NCBI GenBank assembly: GCA_049840475.1
Contig: JASGKX010000003.1
Location: 496,001-560,000 of the forward strand
Direction of reading: 5' to 3'
Length of the DNA stretch: 64,000 nucleotides
DNA from: JBGVSA01 sp049840475
GTDB lineage: Bacteria; Pseudomonadota; Gammaproteobacteria; Burkholderiales; Rhodocyclaceae
The notes beneath the pieces are model-generated. The model did no database searches and was not told the origin of the DNA. It saw only the letters and a list, made by a program, of their open reading frames with translations. A program made the translations under genes and the position numbers. Within the stretch, counting starts at the first letter, position 1. The number at the start of each line of letters is the position of its first letter. Positions 1 to 8,551 of the stretch are shown piece by piece.

Positions 1-304
1 CTGCGCCCAACTCGGCCGCGTCGTTGACGGCGCGCAGGTTGTCTTCCAGCGCGGCGCGGCGCCCGGCGTCCGTTGCGTGGGTGAAGTAGGTGGAGCGGCA
101 ATAGCCGGTCACCTTGAGGTTGGCCGCTCGCAGGCGTGCGGCCACACGGGCAACATCGTGACCGGCCAGGTCGCGGCGCCACGGCGCGATGCCGCCGATG
201 CCGCGCTGCTGGCACAGATCGATGACGGCATCGATATCGATGCGATGCCCGAAGGTCGCCGTATTGATGGAAAGGCAACCGGGCGTAGAGGCGAGATCGC
301 GCAT
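1..304 (-). CDS. Sugar phosphate isomerase/epimerase-like TIM-barrel protein (partial)
   Basis: The N-terminal 101 residues of a protein that continues past the left edge. It starts MRDLASTPGCLSINTATFG and continues into a first helix and strand (DLCQQRGIGGIAPWRR) typical of the xylose isomerase-like/AP endonuclease 2 barrel. Such proteins isomerise or epimerise sugars or keto-acids using a metal; the metal ligands lie outside the window. The start ATG (302-304) has AGGAG 7-8 bases upstream, and this overlaps the TAG stop of the SDR gene, so the two are translationally coupled. It is the last visible member of the leftward SDR/MaoC cluster. Family call is fairly safe; the substrate is unknown. 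Confidence 0.7.
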   Translation of the reverse strand, partial: MRDLASTPGCLSINTATFGHRIDIDAVIDLCQQRGIGGIAPWRRDLAGHDVARVAARLRAANLKVTGYCRSTYFTHATDAGRRAALEDNLRAVNDAAELGA

Positions 305-313
305 GCGCCGCTC

Positions 314-1105
314 CTAGAAGTGGGGCAGGGTCAGGCCGCCGCCAATGGTCACTGCCTGACCGACGGTGTAGCAAAGCTGGCCTTGCGCCATGGCGTTGAC
401 GGTGGAGGCGATGTCGGCCGGGTAGCCCCAGCGCTTCATCGGCACGATGCCTTCGGCGATCAGCTTGTCGTAACGTGCCTTGACCGGTTTGGTCATGTCG
501 GTTTCGATGATGCCCGGACGAATTTCATACACGCCGATGTCATGTTCGGCCAGACGCAGCGCGAACAGCTTGGTGGTCATGCTGGAGGCCGTTTTCGAGA
601 TGCAATACTCGGCGCGCGTGATCGCCAGCGCTTCGACGTTGCACGAGGTGATGTTCACGATGCTGCGGTGCTGTGCGCCGATCTGCCCCTGTTCGATCAT
701 GTGGCGCGCAACGCGCTGGCACAGGAAGAACACTGCCTTGGTGTTGACGTCGATACAGAAGTCGAAGCTCTCCGGCGTCGCGTCGAGCATGTCGCCGCGC
801 TGCTTGACGGTGACGCCCGCGTTGTTGACCCAACAATCGATACGTCCCCAACGATGGAGCGCGGCTGCAACCAACGCTTCGTGGGTGGCAAGGTCGGCAA
901 CGTCGCAGGCGTGGATGGCGACATCTGCGCCCAGCGCGCGCAGTTCGTCGGCGGTGGCTTCGAGTGCGGCGCGGTTGACGTCGGTCGGCAGATCGTTGAT
1001 CAGGATGTTGTAGCCGGACTGCGCAAGGCGCACGGCGCAACCCTTGCCGATACCGCGCGCGGAGCCGGTGACGACGGCAACAGGCTTGGTCGAGAAAGTA
1101 GTCAT
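314..1105 (-). CDS. Short-chain dehydrogenase/reductase (SDR), 3-oxoacyl-ACP reductase-like
   Basis: 263-residue classical SDR that would oxidise or reduce a hydroxyl/keto group with NAD(P)H. The Rossmann motif TGSARGIGKG is at about residues 13-22, the NNAG motif follows at about 90, and the catalytic Ser is in INITSC with YCISK (Tyr/Lys) about 14-18 residues later. The C-terminus carries the family's RPGIIETDM loop. The start at 1105 is chosen because the Rossmann fold follows it directly; the frame stays open further upstream but that part has no SDR character. Only a weak ribosome site is seen. It lies between a MaoC hydratase and a sugar isomerase-like gene, suggesting a shared catabolic route for a hydroxy acid, polyol or sugar acid (inference). 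Confidence 0.88.
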   Translation of the reverse strand: MTTFSTKPVAVVTGSARGIGKGCAVRLAQSGYNILINDLPTDVNRAALEATADELRALGADVAIHACDVADLATHEALVAAALHRWGRIDCWVNNAGVTVKQRGDMLDATPESFDFCIDVNTKAVFFLCQRVARHMIEQGQIGAQHRSIVNITSCNVEALAITRAEYCISKTASSMTTKLFALRLAEHDIGVYEIRPGIIETDMTKPVKARYDKLIAEGIVPMKRWGYPADIASTVNAMAQGQLCYTVGQAVTIGGGLTLPHF

Positions 1106-1144
1106 GGTGTGTGGGTCCACAGGAATGGAAAAGGACAGAAAAGT

Positions 1145-1162
1145 GGGAGGCGTGTACCTCCC
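1145..1162 (-). promoter_or_regulatory. Hairpin in the leader of the SDR gene
   Basis: A perfect 6-bp inverted repeat (GGGAGG, 6-base loop, CCTCCC) lies about 40 bases upstream of the SDR start and is followed on the minus strand by a T-rich stretch. It could be an attenuator or partial terminator between the MaoC and SDR genes, which are otherwise separated by about 250 bases with no gene. The T-tract is interrupted, so the call is weak. Confidence 0.25.
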
Positions 1163-1358
1163 GCTGGTTGCGGGCGCTTTCTTTCGATGCGCCTGATCGG
1201 ATTTGCTGCGGTGATGGCCGCGCGTGGGTAGCGCGGATCGTGTTTCGGCTGACGTGTTGTCTGTTGCCCTGGTGTCGCGATTGCCTTGCGTTGATGGCAG
1301 TGCTGGACATGGCGGGCAACGTGGAGGACAGGTGCTCATGGATGCTCGGCGAACACCA

Positions 1359-1799
1359 TCAGGCCGTCTTGGCGACCCACTTGAGGATGTGCTCGGCCAC
1401 CGTCACCTCATCGTCATGCTGGTTGGTGATGACAATGCGGGCGCGGCTGCGGCGCTTTTCGGGGTCGATTTCGACGACGGTGTAGCGCACGGTGATGGTG
1501 TCGCCGATGCACACCGCCTTGAGAAAGCGCACGCGGTCGTAGCCCAGCGAGACGGGCGTTTCATTCAGGCCAAGATCGACAGCTTTTTCGACGATGCGCG
1601 TGGAGGTGTTGGACATGTAGCCGACCAGTAGCGCGCCATGGGCGATGCGTTTGCCGTAGGGCGTGCCGGCCATGAAGTGCTCGTCGATGTGGTTCGGATG
1701 CAGGTCGCCGGTAATGCCGGCAAAGAGGTAGACGTCGCTTTCGCTTACGGTCTTGGAGAAGCTGACCGTGTCGCCGGGGGTGAGATAAAACGCCGACAT
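1359..1799 (-). CDS. MaoC-like (R)-specific enoyl-CoA hydratase
   Basis: 146-residue single hot-dog domain, the usual length for a MaoC/PhaJ-type hydratase that adds water to enoyl-CoA. The hydratase signature runs through ITGDLHPNHIDEHFM (Asp and His of the catalytic pair, about residues 31-36) and continues GKRIAHGALLVGYMS. AGGAG sits 7 bases before the ATG. It is the promoter-proximal gene of the leftward cluster and diverges from a TetR-family gene. The TetR-type palindrome at 1848-1863 is about 50 bases upstream, so it is probably the main regulated promoter. Substrate not predictable. Confidence 0.88.
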   Translation of the reverse strand: MSAFYLTPGDTVSFSKTVSESDVYLFAGITGDLHPNHIDEHFMAGTPYGKRIAHGALLVGYMSNTSTRIVEKAVDLGLNETPVSLGYDRVRFLKAVCIGDTITVRYTVVEIDPEKRRSRARIVITNQHDDEVTVAEHILKWVAKTA

Positions 1800-1847
1800 A
1801 TGGGCTCCTGGGTTGCGTCGGACAGAAATTCCGTGCGGTCGTGTAAT

Positions 1848-1863
1848 AACTAACCGGTTGGTT
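1848..1863. promoter_or_regulatory. Predicted TetR-family operator
   Basis: The 16-base sequence AACTAACCGGTTGGTT is an inverted repeat with 14 of 16 positions symmetric, centred on ACCGGT. It lies in the intergenic region between the leftward MaoC gene and the rightward TetR gene, 49 bases from the MaoC start and near where a minus-strand -10 element would sit. Sequence and position fit a TetR dimer operator that represses the MaoC-SDR-isomerase operon and possibly the regulator itself. Confidence 0.6.
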
Positions 1864-2092
1864 GATTAGAGGCCAAGGCTCGCCCGCGTGTCAAAAGCGA
1901 ATCGGGAGTCGATTGATGGTGGTCAAGACACCGGAGAAGACACGAACGCGGCTTGCCGTTCGCCGTCGCTCCCTCTAAAGTGCCGGGCCAGGGCTGGCGT
2001 TTATGCCGGGTCCATGAGCGCCATGCGGCATGTACGAACCGCAGTGGTCGTGCGCACGATGGTGTGCGTCATCTGATCTCGAGCGAATACCA

Positions 2093-2728
2093 ATGGACGA
2101 TAAGAAGCCGCCGCGCAAGCGCGACGCAGCAGCGACCAAGCAAAAGATCATGCAGGCAGCGCAGACCGAATTTGCCGCCAAGGGCTTCGACGGTGCGCGG
2201 GTGGATGCCATCGCCGAACTGGCGGACGTCAACAAACTGATGCTCTATCACTACTTCGGCAACAAGGACGAGTTGTTCGCCACAGTGCTCGAAGCGGTGT
2301 TCAAGGACTTTCGTCTGCACGAATCACGGCTCAAGCTCGACCACTTGTCGGCTGACGAAGCGATCCTTGAACTGGTGGAGTTCACCTGGCGCTATTACCT
2401 CAAGCACCCCGAATTCATCCGCCTGCTGAGCAACGAAAACCTGCTCGAAGCACGCCACCTCAAGCAGTCGCCCAACATCGGCGACATCAATACCCATCAC
2501 CACCGTTGCATGGCAGAACTGGTGCGCCGAGGCATTGAAGAGGGCACCGTGCGCGCAGATATCGAGCCCAAGCGCATCAACATCTGCATTGCCGCGCTGG
2601 GCTTTTTCTACCTCATCAACCGGCATTCGCTGTCGGTGACCTACGCCTGCAATACCACCTCACCCAAGGAACTGAAGGAACATCTGTCGGTGATGAAAGA
2701 CATCATCGCGCGCTGGATCAGGCCGTAG
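2093..2728 (+). CDS. TetR/AcrR family transcriptional regulator
   Basis: 211-residue one-component repressor. The N-terminal HTH is clear: TKQKIMQAAQTEFAAKGFDG (residues about 15-34) followed by AIAELADVNKLMLYHYFGNK, ending in the family's YxYFxxK-type sequence. The C-terminal helical ligand domain resembles the CerR/RutR-like set. The ATG at 2093 is chosen because the charged lead-in MDDKKPPRKRD precedes the first helix directly. It is divergent from the MaoC-SDR cluster, which it most likely controls through the palindrome at 1848-1863. Ligand unknown, plausibly an acyl-CoA or an intermediate of that pathway. Confidence 0.9.
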   Translation: MDDKKPPRKRDAAATKQKIMQAAQTEFAAKGFDGARVDAIAELADVNKLMLYHYFGNKDELFATVLEAVFKDFRLHESRLKLDHLSADEAILELVEFTWRYYLKHPEFIRLLSNENLLEARHLKQSPNIGDINTHHHRCMAELVRRGIEEGTVRADIEPKRINICIAALGFFYLINRHSLSVTYACNTTSPKELKEHLSVMKDIIARWIRP

Positions 2729-2738
2729 CGGCACCGAT

Positions 2739-2761
2739 AGTCCGCTCGCACGATGCGGACT
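2739..2761. terminator. Bidirectional hairpin between convergent genes
   Basis: AGTCCGC and GCGGACT form a perfect 7-bp stem around a 9-base loop in the 37-base gap between the convergent TetR and MgtC genes. There is no long T-tract, so termination would be weak or Rho-assisted. Confidence 0.4.
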
Positions 2762-2765
2762 GTGT

Positions 2766-3452
2766 TCAGTTGCTGCGCTCGTCCAGCGCAACCTGCCGTA
2801 CGCCCTGGAGCGCCCGCAGGGCGTCTACGACTCGTGCGGCGTCACGGTCCTCGCAGTGGGTCAGGGCAATACGCAGTTCTTCTTCGTCGCCGCGCGGATC
2901 GCTCTTCAAGGTCATGCCGCGCTGCTTGAGGTTGCTGTCGTCGAGCATCGTCTGCACCTGTTCGGTGGTGAGACTGCCTCGCGCAAAGTTGATGGTCAGC
3001 GTCTGATCGTGGCGATTGCCGCGCATGCGGGCTTCCAGTGGCTTGATCAGCACGAGGATGACGAGAATGAGCACCGTCGCGCCGACCGAGGCCACGTACA
3101 TGCCGCCGCCCGCCGCCAGGCCGACCGCCGCCACGCTCCACAGGCTTGCTGCCGTGGTCAGGCCGTGCACGATCTGACGGCGCAGCATGATGGTGCCCGC
3201 ACCCAGAAAACCGATGCCGCTCACGACTTGCGAGGCGACGCGCGAGACGTCCAGATGCACGTCGCCTGACTGATGCAGGGCGTCGGCAAAGCCGTAGGCG
3301 GATACCAGCATGAACAGGGCCGAGCCCGTTGCCACCAGCATGTGGGTACGCAGGCCGGCGGCCCACGCAAGGCGTTCGCGGTCGATGCCGATAAGCGCCC
3401 CCAGCCCGGCGGCGAGTGCAAGGCGCAAGAGCAGTTCGGTGTGCGAGATCAT
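2766..3452 (-). CDS. MgtC/SapB family inner-membrane protein
   Basis: 228 residues. The N-terminal two thirds contains four to five hydrophobic helices with MgtC hallmarks: GALIGIDRERLAWAAGLRTH (about 18-37), VSGIGFLGAGTIM (about 77-89) and HGLTTAASLW (about 95-104). The soluble C-terminal part (from about 150) resembles the ACT-like domain found in many MgtC proteins. MgtC proteins are linked to growth at low magnesium and to survival in macrophages, through interaction with the F-ATP synthase in some species. No mgtA/B neighbour is present, so the role is general. Confidence 0.88.
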   Translation of the reverse strand: MISHTELLLRLALAAGLGALIGIDRERLAWAAGLRTHMLVATGSALFMLVSAYGFADALHQSGDVHLDVSRVASQVVSGIGFLGAGTIMLRRQIVHGLTTAASLWSVAAVGLAAGGGMYVASVGATVLILVILVLIKPLEARMRGNRHDQTLTINFARGSLTTEQVQTMLDDSNLKQRGMTLKSDPRGDEEELRIALTHCEDRDAARVVDALRALQGVRQVALDERSN

Positions 3453-3601
3453 GGCGGCCGTGTGTATGAGGGATCGTACGATCTTAGCCCTGTTCGACCG
3501 TGTGGGCTGTGCAGCTTTGCCCGCCCTCTGGTGCCAGCGCTATGATGCCGGACGGCCGCGAGCGGTGCGGCGGCCACCTCCTACAACACCGAGAGCACCC
3601 T

Positions 3602-4399
3602 ATGACCCCTGAACAGAACAAGGGCTTTGCCGCGGCGACGCCGCCGCAGGCAACCACGATCCACACCGACGACACCGGGCTTGCGTGCCGCGATGTCACC
3701 ATCGATTCAAAGGGCGACCGTCTGCCGGCCTACGTGGCTGCGCCGCAAGGGGCGGGACCGCATCCGGTAGTGATCGTGGTGCAGGAAATCTTCGGCGTGC
3801 ACGAACACATCCGCGACGTGGCGCGGCGTCTGGCGCACGTGGGCTACATGGCCGTGGCGCCTGAGCTGTACTTCCGGCAGGGCGACCCGAGCGCGGTCGC
3901 TTCAATCGAAGAGCTACGCGAGAAGATCATCTCGCGCGTGCCCGACGAGCAAGTGTTCGACGATCTGGATGCAACGCTCGACTGGGCGGTTGCCAACGGT
4001 GGCGATGAGTCGCGCCTGGCGCTGACCGGGTTTTGCTGGGGTGGGCGCATCGCATGGTTGTACGCAGCGCGCCAGCCGCGTCTGAAGGCTGCGGTGGCGT
4101 GGTACGGCAAGCTGGTCGGCCCGATCAACGCCATGTTGACGCGTCAGCCGCTGGACGTTGCCATCGGCATACAGATTCCGGTGCTGGGCCTCTACGGCGC
4201 CGAGGATGCTGCCATTCCGCTGGACACCGTTACTGAGATGCAGCAGAACCTGGTGACTGGGGGTAGCCCGTCCGAAATCATCGTTTACCCCGGAGCGGGC
4301 CACGCGTTCTACGCGGACTATCGGCCGACCTATCACGCGACATCGGCGCAGGACGGCTGGCGTCGCTTGCGTGAGTGGTTCGCGCGCTGGGTTGGCTGA
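3602..4399 (+). CDS. Dienelactone hydrolase family protein
   Basis: 265-residue alpha/beta hydrolase of the carboxymethylenebutenolidase family, which opens dienelactone in chlorocatechol and related pathways. The nucleophile is Cys145 in GFCWGG, with Asp202 in YGAEDAAIP and His234 in GAGHAFY; Glu62 in QEIFGV is the conserved activating residue. There is no signal peptide, and the first 30 residues are a polar extension. It stands alone between MgtC and a CorC-type gene, so the natural substrate cannot be read from context. The ATG at 3602 is taken because upstream frame sequence has no homology character. Confidence 0.88.
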   Translation: MTPEQNKGFAAATPPQATTIHTDDTGLACRDVTIDSKGDRLPAYVAAPQGAGPHPVVIVVQEIFGVHEHIRDVARRLAHVGYMAVAPELYFRQGDPSAVASIEELREKIISRVPDEQVFDDLDATLDWAVANGGDESRLALTGFCWGGRIAWLYAARQPRLKAAVAWYGKLVGPINAMLTRQPLDVAIGIQIPVLGLYGAEDAAIPLDTVTEMQQNLVTGGSPSEIIVYPGAGHAFYADYRPTYHATSAQDGWRRLREWFARWVG

Positions 4400-4443
4400 A
4401 GGAGAGGGCGCGGCGCTCGCTGGGCGCCGCGTGTTGTCCGGCG

Positions 4444-5763
4444 TTATTCGTCGGAATCGAGCAGAGTGTGAGGCGCCTCGGGCGGCGTTATGTGCATCGC
4501 CAATACCTTGTCGATGCGCTTGGCGTCCATGTTGACGACTTCAAACTTCCAGTCGCCCCACACGACGCTGTCGCCCGTGCGCGGCACGCGGCCGAGCAGC
4601 AGCATCAGCATGCCGGACAAGGTGTGATAGCGATTGCGCTCTTCTTCCGGCACGTCCCTCAGTTCCAGCCGGTCCTTGAGTTCAGGCACGGGGATCAGCC
4701 CATCGAGCAGCCATGAACCGTCTTCGCGCTGTACGGCCCAAGCGTCGTCGACGTCGCGCGGCGTGAATTCGCCCGTTACCGCTTCGAGCAGATCCTGCAA
4801 CGTGACGAGGCCTTCGATCTCGCCGTATTCGTCGATGACGAAAGCCATCTGGATGTTGTTGATGCGGAAGTTCTCCAGCAGCTCCATGCCCGTCAGCGTT
4901 TCGGGCACGAACACGCACGGCGACAGGTTGCGCGACAGATCGGGGCGCTCGCCGCGCAGCGTCTGCGCCAGGATCTGTTTGGCATGCACCACGCCCAGCA
5001 GGTTGTCCAGGCCGCCACGGCAGACGGGGAAGCGCGAGTGTTCCGACTCGGACAGCAGACGCAGGTTTTCTTCCACTGGGTGGGATACGTCCAGCACCAC
5101 CATGTCGGAGCGCGGAATCATCAGCGAGCCGAGCTGGCGGTCATCCAGGCGGAACACGTTGCGCAGCATCTCGTGCTGGTGATGTTCGATCGCGCCGGTT
5201 TCGGAGCCTTCTTCGATCAGCGCATGGATCTCTTCTTCGGTTACGCCGGTATTGGTGTTCTGGCGCACGCCCATGATGCGCAGCAGCGCATGGGTCGAGC
5301 CGGACAGCAACAGCACGAAGGGGCGCGCGATCTGCGCGAGCACCTGCATGGGGCGCGCCACCAGCCGAGCGATGTTCTCTGGCGCGATCTGCCCCAGGCG
5401 CTTGGGCACCAGCTCACCGATCACGATGGATAGATAAGTCACCACAACGACCACCAGCGTGGTGCCGAGGATGCGTGCACCCCGGTCGGCCATGCCGAGT
5501 TCGCGCAGCCAGTTGGCCAGCGGTTCGGCCAGCACGGATTCGCCGACGATACCGTTGAGGATGCCGATGGAGGTAATGCCGATCTGGATCGTGGACAGGA
5601 ATCCGGTTGGGTCCTGGCCGATCTTGAGCGCGACGGCGGCGGCCGTGTCGCCGTCGGATGCGAGTTTCATGAGGCGCCCGCGCCGCGCTGCAACGAGCGC
5701 GATTTCGGACATTGCAAAAAGGCCGTTGATCAGGATAAGGCCAATCAGCAGCAGGATTTCCAT
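4444..5763 (-). CDS. CNNM/CorC-type hemolysin-family membrane protein with CBS pair
   Basis: 439 residues in the standard three-part layout: a DUF21/CNNM membrane domain (about 1-190, beginning MEILLLIGLILINGLFAMSE), a CBS-domain pair (about 210-330) and a C-terminal CorC_HlyC domain (about 345-430). Members are implicated in Mg2+/Co2+ efflux. The start at 5763 places the first membrane helix at the N-terminus, as usual. It is convergent with the dienelactone hydrolase gene; a GC-rich hairpin at about 4406-4430 lies in the gap. Confidence 0.9.
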   Translation of the reverse strand: MEILLLIGLILINGLFAMSEIALVAARRGRLMKLASDGDTAAAVALKIGQDPTGFLSTIQIGITSIGILNGIVGESVLAEPLANWLRELGMADRGARILGTTLVVVVVTYLSIVIGELVPKRLGQIAPENIARLVARPMQVLAQIARPFVLLLSGSTHALLRIMGVRQNTNTGVTEEEIHALIEEGSETGAIEHHQHEMLRNVFRLDDRQLGSLMIPRSDMVVLDVSHPVEENLRLLSESEHSRFPVCRGGLDNLLGVVHAKQILAQTLRGERPDLSRNLSPCVFVPETLTGMELLENFRINNIQMAFVIDEYGEIEGLVTLQDLLEAVTGEFTPRDVDDAWAVQREDGSWLLDGLIPVPELKDRLELRDVPEEERNRYHTLSGMLMLLLGRVPRTGDSVVWGDWKFEVVNMDAKRIDKVLAMHITPPEAPHTLLDSDE

Positions 5764-5969
5764 GGATGAGTCGAACGTGCGCCCGTCGAGCGGGCAAGAG
5801 CGGCCAATCATACCGTATTCGTGCAAAAGCCCCGCGTGACAGGGTGCCGCGCATAACCAAAGAGCTGTCGGTTCTATCGAGCGCGCCTTATGCAGGCTAT
5901 ATTTCCGTCATCTATGTGCAATGCGGCAAATTCACCGCATGCCCACTATTGCTACGAAAGGGAGCTTGC

Positions 5970-7547
5970 ATGGCGTTCTGGTTGCGCAGGATTCGCATCA
6001 TGGCGGCCGCTGCATTCAGCGGTCTGGTGTTGTCGGCGGGTACGGCCACGGCGGCCGACCTGAAAATCGGTCTCGGGGCGGATGTCTCTTCACTCGACCC
6101 GCATTTTGTGAACATCGCGCCCAACATCGCTTTCTCGCAACACGTGTTCGACGCGCTGGTGCACATCGACGCCGACGGGCATTACGAGCCGGGGCTGGCG
6201 ACCTCATGGAAGCCCATCGATGCCACGACGTGGGAATTCAAACTGCGCCAGGGCGTCAAGTTCCATGACGGCAGCAACTTCACCGCCGAAGACGTGGTCT
6301 TCTCGCTCGATCGTCCGGCCACGCTCACCAATAGTCCGGGGCCCTTCACGAGCTATACCAAACAGATCGTCTCCAAGCAGATCGTCGACCCGTACACAGT
6401 GCGGCTGAAGACGGCCACGCCTTATGGCCCGCTGCCGCTGGATATCAACACCATTTTCATCGTGTCGAAGAAAGCAGCCGAAAAAGCCAGCACGGACGAC
6501 TTCAACAGCGGCAAGGCGATGATCGGCACCGGCCCGTTCAAGTTCGTCAGCTTCAAGCGTGGCGAATCGATCGAACTGGCGCGCAACGACAGCTACTGGG
6601 GCCCCAAGCCGGCCTGGGAACGCGTGACGTTCCGCATCCTCACCAATGATGCCGCGCGCACCGCCGCGCTGCTGGCTGGCGACGTGGATGCCATCGAAAA
6701 TGTGCCGACCGCCGATATCGCGCGCCTGAAAGGTAACGCCAAGGTTCATCTGGAGCAGCGCGCTTCGTGGCGCACGATTTTCTGGCACCTGGACCAGTTC
6801 CGCGACAATTCGCCCTACGTCACCGACAAGGCGGGCAAGCCGTTGGCGAAGAATCCGCTCAAGGACGTGCGGGTCCGTCAGGCCATTTCCAAGGGCATCA
6901 ACCGTCAGGCACTGGTTGAACGCACCATGGAAGGACTGGCCACGCCAGCTTCCAACATCGTTGCGCCGGGCATCCTTGGACACGACGATAAGCTCAAGGT
7001 CGAGGCCTACGACGTGGCGGGTGCCAAAAAGCTGCTGGCTGACGCCGGCTATCCGGACGGATTCGCCATCACGCTGCATGGCCCCAACAATCGTTACATC
7101 AACGACGAGCAAATCGTGCAGACCACGGCGCAACTGCTGACGCGCATCGGCATCCAGGCCAAGGTCGAAACACTGCCGCTGGCAACGTACTTCGGTAAGG
7201 CGCGTGCGTCGGAATACAGCATGTCGCTGCTGGGATGGGGGTCGCTGGCGGGCGATTTTGCGTTGCGTTCGCTGCTGGGCACGCCCAACCCGGACACCGG
7301 ATGGGGGACGTGGAACTGGGGCAAATACAGCAATCCCAAGCTCGATCAGTTGATCGCAGCGTCGCTGGCTTCGGTGGATGACAAGAAGCGTGCGGAGATC
7401 GCACGACAGGCGGCGGATGTGGCGCTCAAGGATTACGCGCTGATTCCGTTGCATCACCAATACGCGACGTGGGCGATGAAGAAGGGCGTGCGCTACAAGG
7501 CGCGCGTGGACGAATTCACCTTCGCGCAGCAGTTCTCGCCGGAGTGA
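5970..7547 (+). CDS. ABC transporter substrate-binding protein, family 5 (peptide/nickel type)
   Basis: 525-residue periplasmic SBP_bac_5 protein. The signal peptide has a basic start (MAFWLRRIR), a hydrophobic core and a cut near AGTATAA-DLK. The mature part has the family opener LGADVSSLDPHF and the conserved FHDGSNFTAEDVVFSLDR (about residues 108-125). A strong ribosome site AAAGGGAG (5957-5964) supports the start. No cognate permease or ATPase genes are adjacent, so it is an orphan binding protein that either shares a transporter elsewhere or has a sensory role. Ligand (peptide, opine or other) not predictable. Confidence 0.9.
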   Translation: MAFWLRRIRIMAAAAFSGLVLSAGTATAADLKIGLGADVSSLDPHFVNIAPNIAFSQHVFDALVHIDADGHYEPGLATSWKPIDATTWEFKLRQGVKFHDGSNFTAEDVVFSLDRPATLTNSPGPFTSYTKQIVSKQIVDPYTVRLKTATPYGPLPLDINTIFIVSKKAAEKASTDDFNSGKAMIGTGPFKFVSFKRGESIELARNDSYWGPKPAWERVTFRILTNDAARTAALLAGDVDAIENVPTADIARLKGNAKVHLEQRASWRTIFWHLDQFRDNSPYVTDKAGKPLAKNPLKDVRVRQAISKGINRQALVERTMEGLATPASNIVAPGILGHDDKLKVEAYDVAGAKKLLADAGYPDGFAITLHGPNNRYINDEQIVQTTAQLLTRIGIQAKVETLPLATYFGKARASEYSMSLLGWGSLAGDFALRSLLGTPNPDTGWGTWNWGKYSNPKLDQLIAASLASVDDKKRAEIARQAADVALKDYALIPLHHQYATWAMKKGVRYKARVDEFTFAQQFSPE

Positions 7548-7732
7548 GCGTTTTCCAGCAGTAGTGAATTTTTGAATCGGATGCGGGGCGTACCACCCGG
7601 TGCGCCCCGCATGGGAACACAATGACGCCTTTGTGCGCGGTCGCACACAGGCGCGCACCGTGGTTGGCGAACAGGCGCCGGCCCGAATATGGAGACACGA
7701 CTTTCCTGAGTTGAAGGGCGAGCAACAACAAG

Positions 7733-8536
7733 ATGTGCCAATTGTTGGGGATGAACTGCAACAAGCCGGCGGCGATCACTTTCTCTTTCGAGGGGTTCTG
7801 CCGGCGGGGCGGGATGACCGGCGAACACGCCGACGGATGGGGTATCGCCTTTTTCGAGGACCGCGGCTGCCGCTTGTTCATCGACGAGCAGGCTTCCTGC
7901 CGGTCGCCGCTGGCCGAAATGATCCGCAACTACCCGATCAAGTCGCGCAACGTCATCGCCCATATCCGCAAGGCCACCCAAGGCGTCGTGTCGCTGCAGA
8001 ACTGCCACCCGTTCCAGCGCGAACTCTGGGGCCGGCACTGGATCTTCGCCCACAACGGTGACCTCAAGGAATTCCGCCCGCTGCTGTCGGGCTTGTACAC
8101 GCCGGTCGGCGATACCGACAGCGAACGGGCTTTCTGTTTCCTGATGCAGCACCTGCGGTCGCGCTTCGGCAATACGCCGCCGGCGTTGCCGGAACTGTAC
8201 GAGGCGTTGCAGGAATACTCGGCGATGGTCGCCGCGCATGGCGTGTTCAACTACATGCTGTCGAACGGCGAGGCGCTATTTGCGCATTGCTCCACGAATC
8301 TGCATTACGTCGTACGTCAGTCGCCATTCACCTCTGCACGATTGGTTGACTGCGATCTTGCCATCGACTTCAATCAGCACAATCACCTCGATGACCGCAT
8401 CTGCGTCATCGCCACGCAGCCGCTCACCCGAGACGAGGTCTGGCACGCATTCGCGCCAGGCGAACTCAAGCTCTTCGTCGGCGGACAGCCGTCGGACGGC
8501 ACGGTGCGCGCGCCGCTCAGCGCTATCGCGATTTGA
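7733..8536 (+). CDS. Class II glutamine amidotransferase (YafJ-like)
   Basis: 267 residues; Ntn-hydrolase fold with the N-terminal nucleophile Cys2 (MCQLLGMN) exposed after Met removal. Conserved class II elements follow: GGMTGEHADGWGIAFFED, VIAHIRKATQG, FAHNGDL and PVGDTDSERAFC. Length and sequence closely match E. coli YafJ. These proteins release ammonia from glutamine or a gamma-glutamyl compound; no synthase partner domain is fused, so the acceptor is unknown. It sits convergent to the aldehyde dehydrogenase gene with a 15-base gap. Confidence 0.88.
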   Translation: MCQLLGMNCNKPAAITFSFEGFCRRGGMTGEHADGWGIAFFEDRGCRLFIDEQASCRSPLAEMIRNYPIKSRNVIAHIRKATQGVVSLQNCHPFQRELWGRHWIFAHNGDLKEFRPLLSGLYTPVGDTDSERAFCFLMQHLRSRFGNTPPALPELYEALQEYSAMVAAHGVFNYMLSNGEALFAHCSTNLHYVVRQSPFTSARLVDCDLAIDFNQHNHLDDRICVIATQPLTRDEVWHAFAPGELKLFVGGQPSDGTVRAPLSAIAI

Positions 8537-8551
8537 GCGGCATTCTGTCGT

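Noticed and set aside
6204..7658. Long antisense open frame opposite the family 5 binding protein (484 codons)
   Set aside because: No protein family character and typical of high-GC codon bias; the sense strand has a signal peptide and motifs.
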